Assembly: GCF_965638725.1 (NCBI RefSeq)
Contig: NC_134963.1
Span: 379,501-443,500, forward strand
DNA length: 64,000 nucleotides
Reading direction: 5' to 3'
Source: Aptenodytes patagonicus
Lineage: Eukaryota; Chordata; Aves; Sphenisciformes; Spheniscidae
Made by a program: the position numbers and the translations under genes. This document shows positions 33,473 to 45,380 of the stretch, piece after piece. The stretch's first letter is position 1, and each line of letters opens with the position of its first letter. The notes under the pieces are model-generated. The model made no database searches. It was not told the DNA's origin and was given only the letters and a program-made list of their open reading frames with translations.

Positions 33473-36400
33473 AAGGCAACAGCTTCAGGTTACAACAACT
33501 AAGGAGCATATCAACTTTTCCAGACACAGATTGATTTCACTGTGCCTCTCCCCATGAATATCCTTAGCTTCTATGAAAAGGCTATTGGAGGCACATACAT
33601 GAAGCATTTCATAAAGAAAACATTGTGTGGCACTTCAGTTTCTCTTTCTGGGATGCTACTTAGCTTTTTTTATTATTGAGACACTGCAAAAACCCAGCAA
33701 GGTACAAAGAAGGATAAGAAGATAATGAGAATTTTCTAACCAGCTGGCACACACTGACTGAGGGCTGTTTCAGATGGCATCAGGTTTCTGTAGCCTACTC
33801 AGAGCTTGAAAATGTGCCCTTGATTTCAGCCCACAGGAACGTGGGTTTGTGCTGCTTTATTGTCTAATGGATCTTTCACTTGATCTCCTCATACAAACAC
33901 GTTGAGCATGTGCTTGGGTCACTTAGAGAAAACTGAACCCCACTCATGTTCTTGGAGTGTAATCCCTTAATATTGATTACTGTGTTGCACAGGGGCAACA
34001 GGTAACAAAATCCATGAGGATTCAGACTGGCAGCTGATCGTCCCACACACGCACAGTTCAGCTGGTGAGCTCTTTGCAGTGTTGGGACTGCTTTGCCTAA
34101 TCACTTACCACTGATGTATGAAACACATAAATATGTTGGAACAGAAATACCAGATTGCAGCAGTTGTTCATATAAAGTGAGCAGATGCAATGGAGGATTG
34201 TACTATGGAGTGTGTTCCTCTCTAGATTTATCTTGTAGGCAGCTCATGTTTATCTTTTGCCAGCTCACGTTAAACCAGAGTAGGGTAACCTTTAAGCCAG
34301 TGCGTGAGAAAAGTATTTTGTGAAATAAAGGCAAGCAACTAGTTATAAAATATATAGGGGGCAATCTAATTATTTGTAAAAACAGCTTTCCACTGACCAG
34401 AACAACTCTTTGATTGGATTTTACATGTGGTTAGGGCCATGTCTTCCATTTCCTGACATTTTTTTGGGCTCAACGGAAGCCCCATTATTCTCTGTGGCTT
34501 TTGGGGACTATGCAATATTAATTTGTAATTGCAGTGATTTGTGCGGGATACATTATATACTTGGGAGCTAGGAATCTCAAGAACTGTTGTAGCCTGAGGC
34601 TGATTTCTAAATATAAAGTATCCTGAGATGATCTGTAATGTTTTAATGTCTCCTTGGTTCAGTTTAATGGGAGCTCAAATGCTGGAGGTATGAAACACAG
34701 GAAAATGGACTAATGGGAACCCTTACAAACACTTGAGTCAAGATGAGTGACTGGTTAAAGGTATGGTCTAATACTTGGTGATTGCTGGGCTATAAAGGGG
34801 CATCTTGTGGGGGGAAGGAGGGGAGATGCCAACTGGCTTTCTACTCTGCCTCCAAATATAGCAAGTGCAGATTTTGTACCCAGATGGGTAGAGCTGCACA
34901 TACAATACTGCTCATGCAATAACCATGCACTAGAGTATGAAGGTACAATCCAGGATACTTACGGGAAATGCGTCCCTTAAGACCACTGTATCATGTTACC
35001 CCAACAAAAAAAAAATTGGAGATGCGCTCTCAGGTTCATCTTACATGAAGCATTTGCCAGTTCTGTACTGTTTGATAATTAAGAGTGTTTCTGTTAAGAG
35101 TCCCACAGGCACCCCTTAAATGAGCCTGCGATTTCAAAAGCTGTGTTCCCAGCAAAATAACTCAAATGATTTTGGCACCATCATTTCCCAACTAGACACC
35201 CCGAGACTGAATTTTTTCACAGCATTTTTATTTGGGGTTGTTTTGGCATGAATTTCAAACCTGAATGCATCAGTATCCCCAGGCTATCTTGAGGATCTGA
35301 TCTAAGAGGCATCTTCACACTTACCCTAAAAGGTTGGAGACGGTATGTGCTGTTAGCGCATTTAAGACCTACAGGTTTGTAATAGACTTGCACTTACAGG
35401 TCACTAAGGATCCCTTACTAGCTAGTGAAAAAATGACCTTGGCTGTAATGCCAAATTCTGCTGAGAATCATTATATCCATCAGGATATTCATGACTTGCA
35501 ATTTAAAATTGTGGTTTCCTTTGGGACAAGATAGTCTCGGGGACAACTGTGTTTGAACATGACGGTAAGTGAAGAAATCAAAATCTAACACGCTGAAGGG
35601 GTTTGTATATATGGCATTTAAGACTGACGTTGCTGGCAGATGATACGTTGTTGCTTAGGGTATGACAGATTTGTTATTAATTATTAGTTCATTATTAGCT
35701 TTATCTAGTTCTTTGCTCAGTTTTGTTGTATTACACTCAGTATGTAATACTTGGATCTTCATCCAGACTTAAACTTTCCCCCTGTTCTCACTCCCCTCCA
35801 ATTTGGAGAGATTATGAATTGAGACAAAGTTTGTTCACTTATTAACCTAGAGCTGTTTAAAAGCCCATTTATCGAGATGCCTAGGGAGGGGAGAGGTAAG
35901 TCACCAGCCTGCTGGCCATCTTGGCTGCACCTAACATAAAAAAGGGCACCAGATTTCATCAAATGATTCTTTCATCAACGCCCCATCTTTTAGCTGACCA
36001 GTTGCTGTTGGAAACCAGCATTTACAGAGTAGGGAATCCTCCATTTTCCTGGGGCAAAAGCCTTGTTAGCCTGGATTTACAGAGAGAAATTGTGCCACTT
36101 TTTACCATTTCCTGAGCAGAGCAGACACAGGAGAGCATTCCATTAGATTTTCTCCTGCTTGAGACATATTCAAGAGAATGTACACTAGCAGTGTTGCAAA
36201 TGGAGGCTTTGCATAGGTCTACATGCTCCCCTTCTCCCTACCTCTTTCAAGCTTCAACAGATGTGATCAGATCAGGAGATTCAGCGTCTAAGTGACCTGG
36301 TTTACATGAGAGCAGCCCAATCTCTGGACATTTGCAAACTCTTATTTCTGAAGCTGCAGTCATATTTAGAGGCTGCTTTTTCAAAGTTTGGCTCCCCTGT

Positions 36401-39400
36401 CCCCAAATATTGTTTTTCATACTGTATTCTAATAGCCATAGTTGGGGCCACGGATTACAGGGATTTAAGCTGCCACCTTATAAAATGTTAGAAGAATCCA
36501 GTGGGACATTCAGAACATGAGTGAATTGGAGCCAGCTGGAAACAGAATACAGGAGGTGGATTTTCTCCTGGAGGGGTGCTAATAATTCCTGGTAAAGATC
36601 AAAATGAAGGACAGTTGGGTTGGTTTTGGATGGCACATGGCTTCATGCAAAGAGAATCTCTCTTCAGTCACAGCTTAACATCAAGAGGTTTTTTTGCTTT
36701 CTAGTGGAGGTCCACTTTCCTGTTCTGTTTGCCTCCTGGGGAGTGTATTTGCAGGTGCGTGCCTTCCCTGGGGCATGCCACCAGGACACAGAGAGAATTG
36801 CATGTGATGCCCAGAGACATCAGTTCAAATCCCAGACTTGCTTAGTCCCATAGGGCAAGCAGAGCTCAGAGGGGGATCCCAGGAGTGATTTGCAGCACAG
36901 CACATGAGTGATCCTCTTCTATGCTGGGGTAACCACTCCCCCCAGAAGTCCAACACTGCCTCCAAATTGCACTCCACTGCACCTTTGTGCTACGTCAACT
37001 TGCCTATGTGGCAGCAGGACAACCTGGACGTGAGGGTTAGAAGAGCCCTGGACCAGTTGTTCCCTGCTGACACCACTTCCAGTCTTGCTTCTGAGCTCAG
37101 GGATTGCAGCCCTGCTCCCAGGTGAGCGTGCCATCAGCACTTTCTTTCCTCACTTTCTTGATACTTAGGAACTTTTAAAACATTTCAAGTTAGCTCTGAT
37201 GTCTCTTGCTACCTACATCTCATCCTATGACTTGAATTTCTCTGAGTTTTGTCCCTAAATACTCATGCTACTCTTTTATGCTCATCACCACTGCTCTGCC
37301 CTAGTGCCTACTTTCTGTGTGCTGCCCCTGCTTTGAGGCAGGGCTGTACCAGCCCTAGGAGTTACCAATAGATTAAAGCTGCAGCAGTCACCAAACTCTG
37401 AGGCAGAAGATTTTGCCCATTGGTGCAGGGGGTCAAGATCCTCATTCAAAGCCTGACAGCTAAAAATCTTGATTCACTGGTGGAGCCAGCTCAGCAGTGT
37501 TCTTGGGCATGTGCTTAGCTTTGGCATCGTCCTCAGAGGGCCTTAATCATATGCTGAAATGCTTTTCTGGATTGATGCTGAAGAACAGCACAAATAGTTG
37601 TACCACACACCAGTGCATTAGACAAATGGTTTTACTAGATGGGGAGGGATGGGAAGTCTGTGAAGCTTGTCATAACCTTTAATCAGTAGCAGGGTGGGGA
37701 AAGGAAGAACACCTGAATAATTTTTACATTAGCTTAAGTGGAAACGTGAATTGATTAGATTCCTTATAAGAGAATGATAGCTGAGTTTGCTGCTGTATCT
37801 CTGATGTTTGCCAAGCAATCTCTATAGCAACAAATACAGCAGAACTGCTGTCAGGTGTGAGCATGCACACAGCCTGGGTAAGAAAATTTCAGGTATGCAG
37901 GTTTTGCTATGCAAATATTCACTGTGAACAATGTCAAGGAGACCAGAACGCTGAGGATTCTTCTGCATTTCTTGAAATGCTGTAGAAACCCTTTTCTTAC
38001 AGAGATGAGAAAGACCAAGCACTTAGGTGTCTACTGCTGCCCACTGTGCTTTAAACATGAAAAACACCCCCAGTTGTAGCTCATTTATCTTCCTGGCCCA
38101 GATTGTACCTTTTCTGATGAATAAGTAACTGAAGCTCACTAGGTTACTTATGAGTTAAGGGAGAAAGACACTCTTTTTATCCTCACATGGGGTGGAAAGA
38201 TGAGGAAGCTATTCCCCAGCAATTGCATTGCTTTGGGTTCAATCACTTTTCTTCCCTATTACCCCGATCACTAGTGCATGTCTATAGGATAGATTAACTA
38301 CCTCTTCTTTGCATGCAGTGTGCCTCCAGGAGGCTGCAAACCGTGCAGGTGCTTTTCCTGTGTTTTATGTGTAGGTCTTGAGTACATGATGCAGGAGGAG
38401 TCATTTCACTCTGCTTCTTTTTCTTTTCCTGCAGTGAGCCCACTCTGTACCAGTGATGCCTCAAGGGGGTAATAACTTCAGGGTCTTTGTCTGATACACT
38501 GAAATTCATTTTCCTCCTCCTCTCACTGCTGGTTGGCTCTGAGCTAGCTGTGGCAGACACTAGCCAAAGAGATCCAGCTAACATTACAAGTCCTTTTATC
38601 CTATGCTATTCCATAATGTCCCTGTATATTGCTAAACAGCTGTTACGGTTTTCTCCACAGCAAAAGAGTCATTTAAAAAAGAACTTGCTGTAAGTCACGT
38701 TTTTCCTTCTGAAGTCTGATGAATGTCAGGCTACCACCTAGTGTTTCCATTCAGAATATCAGGGTATGTGGGATGCTAGGGACATGTTTCTTCTCCTTCC
38801 GTACCTTCTGTGGAGCAGATACTGCTCAAAGAGGTTCACAGAAGTAAGCCTCTTTTCTTACACTTCAGCCACTTTCCTTCAAAGAATTTAAAGCTGCAGT
38901 CAGACATGATTCAAAGTAGCTCATCATTTTGATCAGCCCACCTGAGCTTTATGTACATTCAGGTATACTTAGATGACCTATTAGGTTGGTTAATGTAAGG
39001 CAAATGCCAAACACTTGTGTGTTTATTGTGATGTCCTTGTTATTTCTAAACCTTCAAAATACCTGCTGATCCTTTGGGTTGCATTAGCACCTAGAAGCCC
39101 CAGAATCTCATTGTCCTGCAGCTAAACAAATATATCACAACCTATCTATCAAGTACAGCACATGCTTCATCACTGTATAGTGTCTAAGTACGTACAGAAA
39201 TCATCCGTTTGCTCTTTACTCTGAGAAGATATTCTGAGAAGTTTTGCTCAGTGTTATCCCTTTCTAAGGGGAGAGCGGTCGCTTGTCTTTACCAGAAAAG
39301 GATCTCATTTTAAACATGTAAGTTTTTCTAAGTTACCAATATCCGTATGAACTTTTTGAGGCAGTGTGATGATTATGCTACAGGGAGGATTTCCATTTTT

Positions 39401-39989
39401 GTTGCAGAAGGCTTTTTGCCAATTTTTTAAAGCCTTAAGAGAAAATTTTTTGCAGGGGCTTGGTGAGAAAATGTTCTTTATTGTTTCAACATGTCTTGGG
39501 ACAAATAGCAACTGGTCCTGAGGCAAGACGGTATTCAGAATTAAATTAATTCTCTTAAATATGTTATTCCAAGATACTGTTGATATTGATGTGTTTCCCA
39601 AAGTGTGCATGGTACTGTTGGCTATGTGTCCCCTCCTTTAATTGATATTGCCTTATTCAGTTGATTGGAAATGAGAGTAGATGAATTTTCCCTTAATTTT
39701 ATTCCCTTCAGACAGTAACCTGGAGACAATATATCTTATATACTTGATACTTATTCTGCTCAGTATGTTTTGCAAGCTTGGATTCACCCTGGCCCGTACA
39801 CCAATACATTGTTATTTATTGAGTGGAGTGCATTAATGTGAAGTGACAGGGCATGGTGGGTGCTTGGTTTTAGCAGCATGTGGGAAGAGACAGACCTTGC
39901 CCTGTAGCTTGTACACTGGGGATGGGCATCTTTGGAAAAAATTTCAGGCTGCCTTCTCCTGCTCCCACTGTAGTGTCATGACACTGCCT

Positions 39990-40135
39990 GCTTTTCCGTG
40001 CAGAAGGTGGAATTGCCACGTCCAGGTTGGGACACAGGTTCACAAAGACTGTGACTTGGCCATAATCTCAAAGGAAATCTGAAAGGCAGACCTGAGACAT
40101 AAGCTTGGAGCTTGTGCCTTAACCGTGCTATTTCA
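39990..40135 (-). repeat. MIR-like SINE relic
   Basis: GTGCAGAAGGTGGAATTGCCACG, GTGACTTGGCCATAATCTCAAAGG and GCCTTAACCGTGC occur in the order expected for the complement of MIR (GATGAGGAAACTGAGGCAC ... GACTTGCCCAAGGTCACA ... CTTAACCAC). Quite diverged. Confidence 0.45.
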
Positions 40136-40169
40136 GACAGTTCAATAGATAAGGTGCAGGACAGGATCC

Positions 40170-40275
40170 TGACAGATGAATGACTTGCCAAAAGCCAAGA
40201 GGTCAGGGCAGGAGATTACAAGGCTCTCCAGTTGGTTCAGAGTGCCCTGTTCTCCGTGCTACACATCCTCCTGGG
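40170..40275 (-). repeat. Second MIR-like relic, same orientation
   Basis: TGACTTGCCAAAAGCCAAGAGGTCAGGGCAGGAG, then CTCTCCAGTTGGTTCAGAGTGCCC and a CACATCCTCCT end, follow the complement of MIR. It sits right after the relic at 39990-40135 in the same orientation, so the two may be a tandem pair or one duplicated copy. Confidence 0.4.
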
Positions 40276-43110
40276 AAGCAGTGCTTGTGGTACAGAAAAG
40301 CACCTGGGGCTTAGCACCATTTGCTGGTTAATCTCTGCCCGGTGTGTGTGCAGCTGCGATTCCTCAAAAGCACAAAGCACTGAGGAACCCAGGGCTCTGC
40401 CAGTGTATGGGAGAGAAAAACGCACAGATACCTGGGAAGGGAGAAGAGGTGTCTGCCTGGAGAAGCAAGAAGAGATGCTGGGAAGTTTCCAGGAGGCAGT
40501 TCCAGGCTTGCTAACATGTATTCTCCAGTGTGCCAAATAGCTCTGTAGAAGTCTATGGTTGCAGCAAGGGCTGCTAACAGATATGGCTTATGGCTCTATT
40601 CACCTGTGATGCACAAATGTGGTACGAGGTGCTGCTTTGTAAATTGGATTACAGGATTGGGAAGATTTGTTTGTTGTGTATTGCCAAGTCTCAGCTGTTC
40701 CCTCTCATTGCCTACAGCAGGGAAACTGCTCTGTGGGGACAGTGCAAATCAACTACGGGGGGTGCTCACCACTGTGAAGTGCCGAATGCTGACCCAGCTG
40801 TGGGTGACAGTCTGACAGGATGAAGTGATGGGGAGGAGAGGGTTTGCATGAGCTTGGTAGATTGTCCAGAGGGACACAGCTCTCTGGATGGGCATTTGCA
40901 GATTTATGGAGCTAGATAAGCATCGGTGAAGACAAGTAACGATGCCACACAAGGTGAAGGAAAACTGCTTCCAGGAATATGAGTTGTAAGAAGAACACTG
41001 AAAATAATGTCAGAAATAGTGTCTCTTCCAGCCCTGTAGGTATCTGGCAATAAAAATGTATTGATTAGCTGACATTCTTGCTAACAGATGCTAACAAAGA
41101 GAGCCTGTCCTAGGCTGATTTTTATACTGAATCATGGCTTGTGCATTGGAAACTACTGGAAAGAAATTCCTAAAGTCTTATGTTCATGTGGGCCCTGCTC
41201 CCGTTTCTGCAGCTGAGCCTCTCTTACCTGGAAGGGCAAATGGGGCTGGTACTTCCCTCTTCTGCCACTTGGAAATAGTGATCTACTGTCTTCTCAGCAA
41301 ATCTCTGGGTCTGCACTTTGTATTCTTGTTCTTCTATCTTTTGTAGCCTTTGTGGGTTATACGTGCCTTGCCTCCTAAAGCTTGTGTGTTAAAGGAGTGC
41401 GTTTTTCTGGCACTTTCTCTGTTTGACCTGTTAATGCTCACTTGCACTCAGGGATAAAAAACCAGGGTGACCTAATGCATAGTCACATCATGCAGCAGAA
41501 TGGAGAGCAAACAGCTCAAGCAGTGAAGGCTGGAGTGAGCACATAACTTCAGGGGCTGATGGAACAACTGTAAGATCTGTGCCATCATGGTGGATGAGAT
41601 GTATGCCTGAGTGCTGCAGCTTTTTGTTATCTGTACCCAGTAGCTTAAGTATGACTGAGGTTTTGGTTCATGACTTTTTATCAAAGTATATGGTATCTCA
41701 GAACACCAAAGTTATCAGCCCAGAGACACAGCACAGCAATTGCAGGTGGCTGCCAGCCTGCCAAAGCCCTGTGTGTTGTGCTTTGGCTTAAGCTCACTGC
41801 AGACAAGAACCATGTAGCTTCTCATTGCTGTGTGCCTCACTCACCTCCATGCATCAGGAGCAGCAGGCCTGCTTCTCCGGGCACAGCTGGGGCTTTAGGG
41901 AGAGATCAGAGAGGAAAAGTGAAGACAAGAGGATTGCAGCTTCCCTCCTGCCCCGTGGCTCACTGCAGCATGTTAGCTCTGTGTCATGCAGAAATGACCA
42001 TGCAGCTCCTTTTATTCAGATTTTGGCTGTCTTCATTTCTGGGTGAGTACAGACAAAAAGCTCCAGATGTTCTGTCTTTAGAGGTTCTGGGACTTCTTTC
42101 ATAGAAAATGAGGATACAGCTATTGAGATACAGTTCCCTGTCCAAATTCTGAACTTTGCAGCCAAATTCTGCAGTGGTTCTTCAAATTAAATCCACACTG
42201 AAGTAAATTTTTATTCAATCAAGGGGTGGAGAAATGTTTCACTCTGATTCACGGCAGCAGAACTTCTTAATCCCAACTGCTCAGCTGATATTAATGCCAG
42301 TCTTTCAGTTGTATTCAATAACATTTTGACTTTAATTCCTCTGAGGGATCTGTCTTTTAGATGCCTGAAGTAAAAGCCCAATCCCTGTGTCAGGTGGGCT
42401 TCTGCTGTTTTGTGGGCTTGATGAGAAAAACAGTTCTTTATGGGAAGACAAATCAAAGCTGCTTTCTTGCCAGGTGTAGATGAATTGGATGGGTAGAGAA
42501 AAGTGGCTTTTTAATGCAGAGGTGTGTGTTAGCTTAAACAAACAAACAAGAAAAAGAACAACTAAATCTGGGCATGAATTATAGCCTGCTTCAGATTTCA
42601 GTGTGTCACGTTTTGAATTGAACCGGAGTACCTATGGCTTTTTTTAAATTGCATTTGAACAAAAGTAAATACAAAGAGAAAGAAACCAGGACAGAAAAAG
42701 CCTGCAGGAAATTCCTGTACTGTAAACAAAGTCACCTTATGATTGATGTGAATGTACAGCCCCTTGTAAACATGTCTGTTTACTTGCAGGAAACCAGAAA
42801 GAACCCACATTGGGCGCTGCTGATTTTATCTAGATTTGCTTAAATGCTTTTGGCTTCCAGTAGTCACTCCAGAGGGAGCACAGCAGTGATGGCTGCTCCC
42901 TGGAAAACTCGAGTCTACTATACTTTAAAATCTGTGCCAAATACTGCAGATGGGCAGAGCTGCACGGGAAAGAGTGATAATAGCATTTTGTGGCTATCCT
43001 GAACCTCAGCAATGAAAGCTTATTAATAGTGGATGTGAAGCATTAACCCTTTGCGAAGGGGCTCTAGTTTTCAGTGCACCTAGTGAGGGAATTTTATACT
43101 CTAAAAAGGT

Positions 43111-43165
43111 AGTAATAACCCTGATCCTACACCCTGAGGTTCCTGTAGGCTCCCACTGAAAATTC
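43111..43165. repeat. Old dispersed repeat trace
   Basis: ACCCTGATCCTACACCCTGAGG followed by CTCCCACTGAAAATTCATTG resembles a common sauropsid repeat segment (CCTGATCCTGCA ... CTCCCATTGAAGTCAATG). The family name is unknown to me. Confidence 0.35.
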
Positions 43166-43281
43166 ATTGTTCTAACAAAGATTGTCAGTGCTGCTGAGGT
43201 TGATGAATTCTGTGTTGATGGAAAATGCTGTAATTGTTTGTGAGACATGTTGTTTTTATTTAAAGGTTTGGTCATATCTGA

Positions 43282-43323
43282 GAGTGAAATCCTGGCCGTG
43301 CTGAAGTCCATGGGAAACTGGTC
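43282..43323. repeat. Old dispersed repeat trace
   Basis: GAGTGAAATCCTGGCCGTGCTGAAGTCCATGGGAA shares its GTGAAATCCTGGC and TGAAGTC words with 11831-11886 and with 45352-45380. It looks like one arm of the same palindromic element. Confidence 0.4.
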
Positions 43324-44394
43324 ATAGCCTTCAAGGGGGCTGCAAGCCATGGCAAGCAAATCTGGATTTTTTGTAATGGATATATCAGAGAAATGATGGG
43401 GACCTATGAATTGTCTCCTGCTGAAGATGTGACATGTGGCTACTACAGAGAAGCCTTGCATTATAGAGACAAAGCTAATTACTTGGGTGATGATTTGGTT
43501 TTGATCTAGAAATCCCCGTTGCCATTTGGTTGTAATCTGTCTCTCAGGAGTGAATGCATTTCAGGGTTCCTCCCAAAGACCTTGTTCTGTCTTCACATGG
43601 GCAGCACATGCAAAGGTGCTTTTTGCAGAGGGTTTTTTTCCCTCAAATAAGAATTGCAGTTTTGAGATGCTCTGAATGCTGTAAACAATTACCACTAGCA
43701 AAATGCATCAAAATCTACAGATCTATTCCCGTGGGAAAACGTTACCCCTGGGATTGTTCACAAAAATGTGCCTCTGGTTTGTAAAATGCCTTGCCATAGA
43801 GTGAAGGGCATATATATGGAGGGAAAATAGGGAGGGAAATATTTTTTCCCTTTGTGTGTATGGATTTGGAATTTGAAAGAAGCTTTTCAAATATTTTAGG
43901 CCAACAATCATTTTGTACCACAAAGGATCTAACAGCATATTGGCATCTGTGCCTTTGCATACATCCAGGCAGTGTTAGTCACCGAGACGTTACTGCGTCG
44001 TGCTACCACACAGAATCAGTGCATGAAAGGGTACTCCTGTGTTATCATTTTCTGTGCCTCATACTTAAGCACACATTGAATTTAAGCTTAAGAATGGTCC
44101 CTCCAACTTTGCCTGGTCAACTATTTGTTGTATGTTTCCTGGGTCTCTTGTATCCTTTTAGAGGGAATGAACAGCACAGCAGGCAGTGGTCAAGGCTCAC
44201 ATCCAGGCACAAGGAAGTTTTCTATTCTGTTCTCTGTTCGTTTCCCGACAATTTCTAATATTATAGGGTTTTTTTTTGGCCAAGGACAAGTACTGAGTTG
44301 ATGTCTTCAGTGCACTATCCCCAGGGATTTCTAAATCTCTTTTTGTCAGTGGTAATGCCTAACCCAGACATGTCAAGGGGTTTATGGAGTTTAG

Positions 44395-44975
44395 GTTTCT
44401 CCACATGTGCATTACGTTGTAGTTATTGAAATGTAATCCAATCTGGCACTTCCATACCCTGTCAGTCAGTTTGTTGAGATCTCGCTACAGCTCATCACCT
44501 CAGTTTCAGATTTGACAATCTTGAATGATTTGGGAATCAGTTGCAAATGTCATTTTCCTAATCACCCCTTTCCCGCATTGTTATGGATGAGTTGCACAAG
44601 AGAGATGCCAGGACAGGCCTTTGGAACAGTGTCTTAGCAACCCTGTTCTGCTGTAAAAAATGAGTTTCCTTTCTTTTAACCAGTTACCAATCTACAAGAG
44701 GTTATTCCTTCTCAAACCATGACAACGTTAGGAATCTTTGGTAAGGGACCTTCTTGAAAGTTTTTCTTTAAAAAACCCCAAACATTTAAACAATATCAGC
44801 TAGATCATCCTTACCCACACACACAGTGAATCCTTCAGAGAGCTCTAAGGGATCAGTGGTACCATTATCACATATTTACCCATGCAATTAAGCCTGCCCC
44901 TTAGCATAGTTTCCACTAATTTCCTCAGTACAAAGACTAAGTCTAAGTACTCAAATTCCAGGATCACCCATAACT
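44395..44975 (-). mobile_element. Ancient CR1-like LINE relic
   Basis: The + strand follows, in order, the complement of an old CR1/L3-type ORF2 known from turtles and crocodiles. Recognisable blocks are GTTGAGATCTCGCTACAGCTC (44473), TTTGGAATCAGTTGCAAATGT-like (44529), GCCAGGACAGGCCTTTGGAACA (44608), TTTTAACCAGTTACCAATC (44675), CTTTGGTAAGGGACCTTCTTG (44737) and TAGATCATCCTTACCCACA (44800). Many substitutions and small gaps break all frames. It marks an insertion that probably predates modern birds. Confidence 0.7.
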
Positions 44976-45351
44976 ATGTGTTTTAGTGAACAGACATTTA
45001 TGATGCCCAAAAATTTAGTTCTACATCTTGATTAAATATGACATTTTCCCACTCTTTGTGAAGACGATCAGTCTTCCCCTACAATTATGCTTTCTATTTT
45101 TGCACTTTTTGAAAGTCTCTGAACATGTTATAATCAGGGTTGTCATCTTGATGGGAGAGTTGAGAGAACAGTCCTAATGGTTCCTATGTAGAAGTAGTAA
45201 TGTTTATAGACTGAGTTTAGAGAAGGACAAAATTGGCTTCAACATTGCAGGTTTATAAGGAAAGTCCAAAGCCTGAATATTGGCTCTGAGACATCTGCCA
45301 GGCACAGAAGGCACAACAGTCATCTCTGGTTCTCTTCAGGGTAATGTCAGG

Positions 45352-45380
45352 CATGAAGTCCTTGCACTGCTGAAGTCAGT
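45352..45380. repeat. Old dispersed repeat trace
   Basis: GCATGAAGTCCTTGCACTGCTGAAGTCAGTG matches the arm seen at 43282-43323 (GTGAAATCCTGGC..CTGAAGTC). Short and diverged. Confidence 0.3.

Larger units (their letters stand above)
26213..44394. other. Long gene-poor interval
   Basis: About 18 kb without a recognised gene. The longest frame (27054-27773 +, 239 codons) has no familiar domain and probably reflects low stop density. Old repeat traces, an A run, a short direct repeat and a forkhead-motif cluster are listed separately. T-box exons were looked for by eye and not found. Confidence 0.6.

Noticed and set aside
36780..36870. MIR-like tRNA-derived segment
   Set aside because: A few words fit (CAGTTCAAATCCCAGAC) but block order is lost; too weak to list.
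41670..42104. 144-codon open frame on the plus strand
   Set aside because: No domain, and the translation looks like random non-coding sequence.
43006..43461. 151-codon open frame on the minus strand
   Set aside because: It overlaps two old repeat traces (43111-43165, 43282-43323), so it is most likely a chance frame through repeat-derived DNA.
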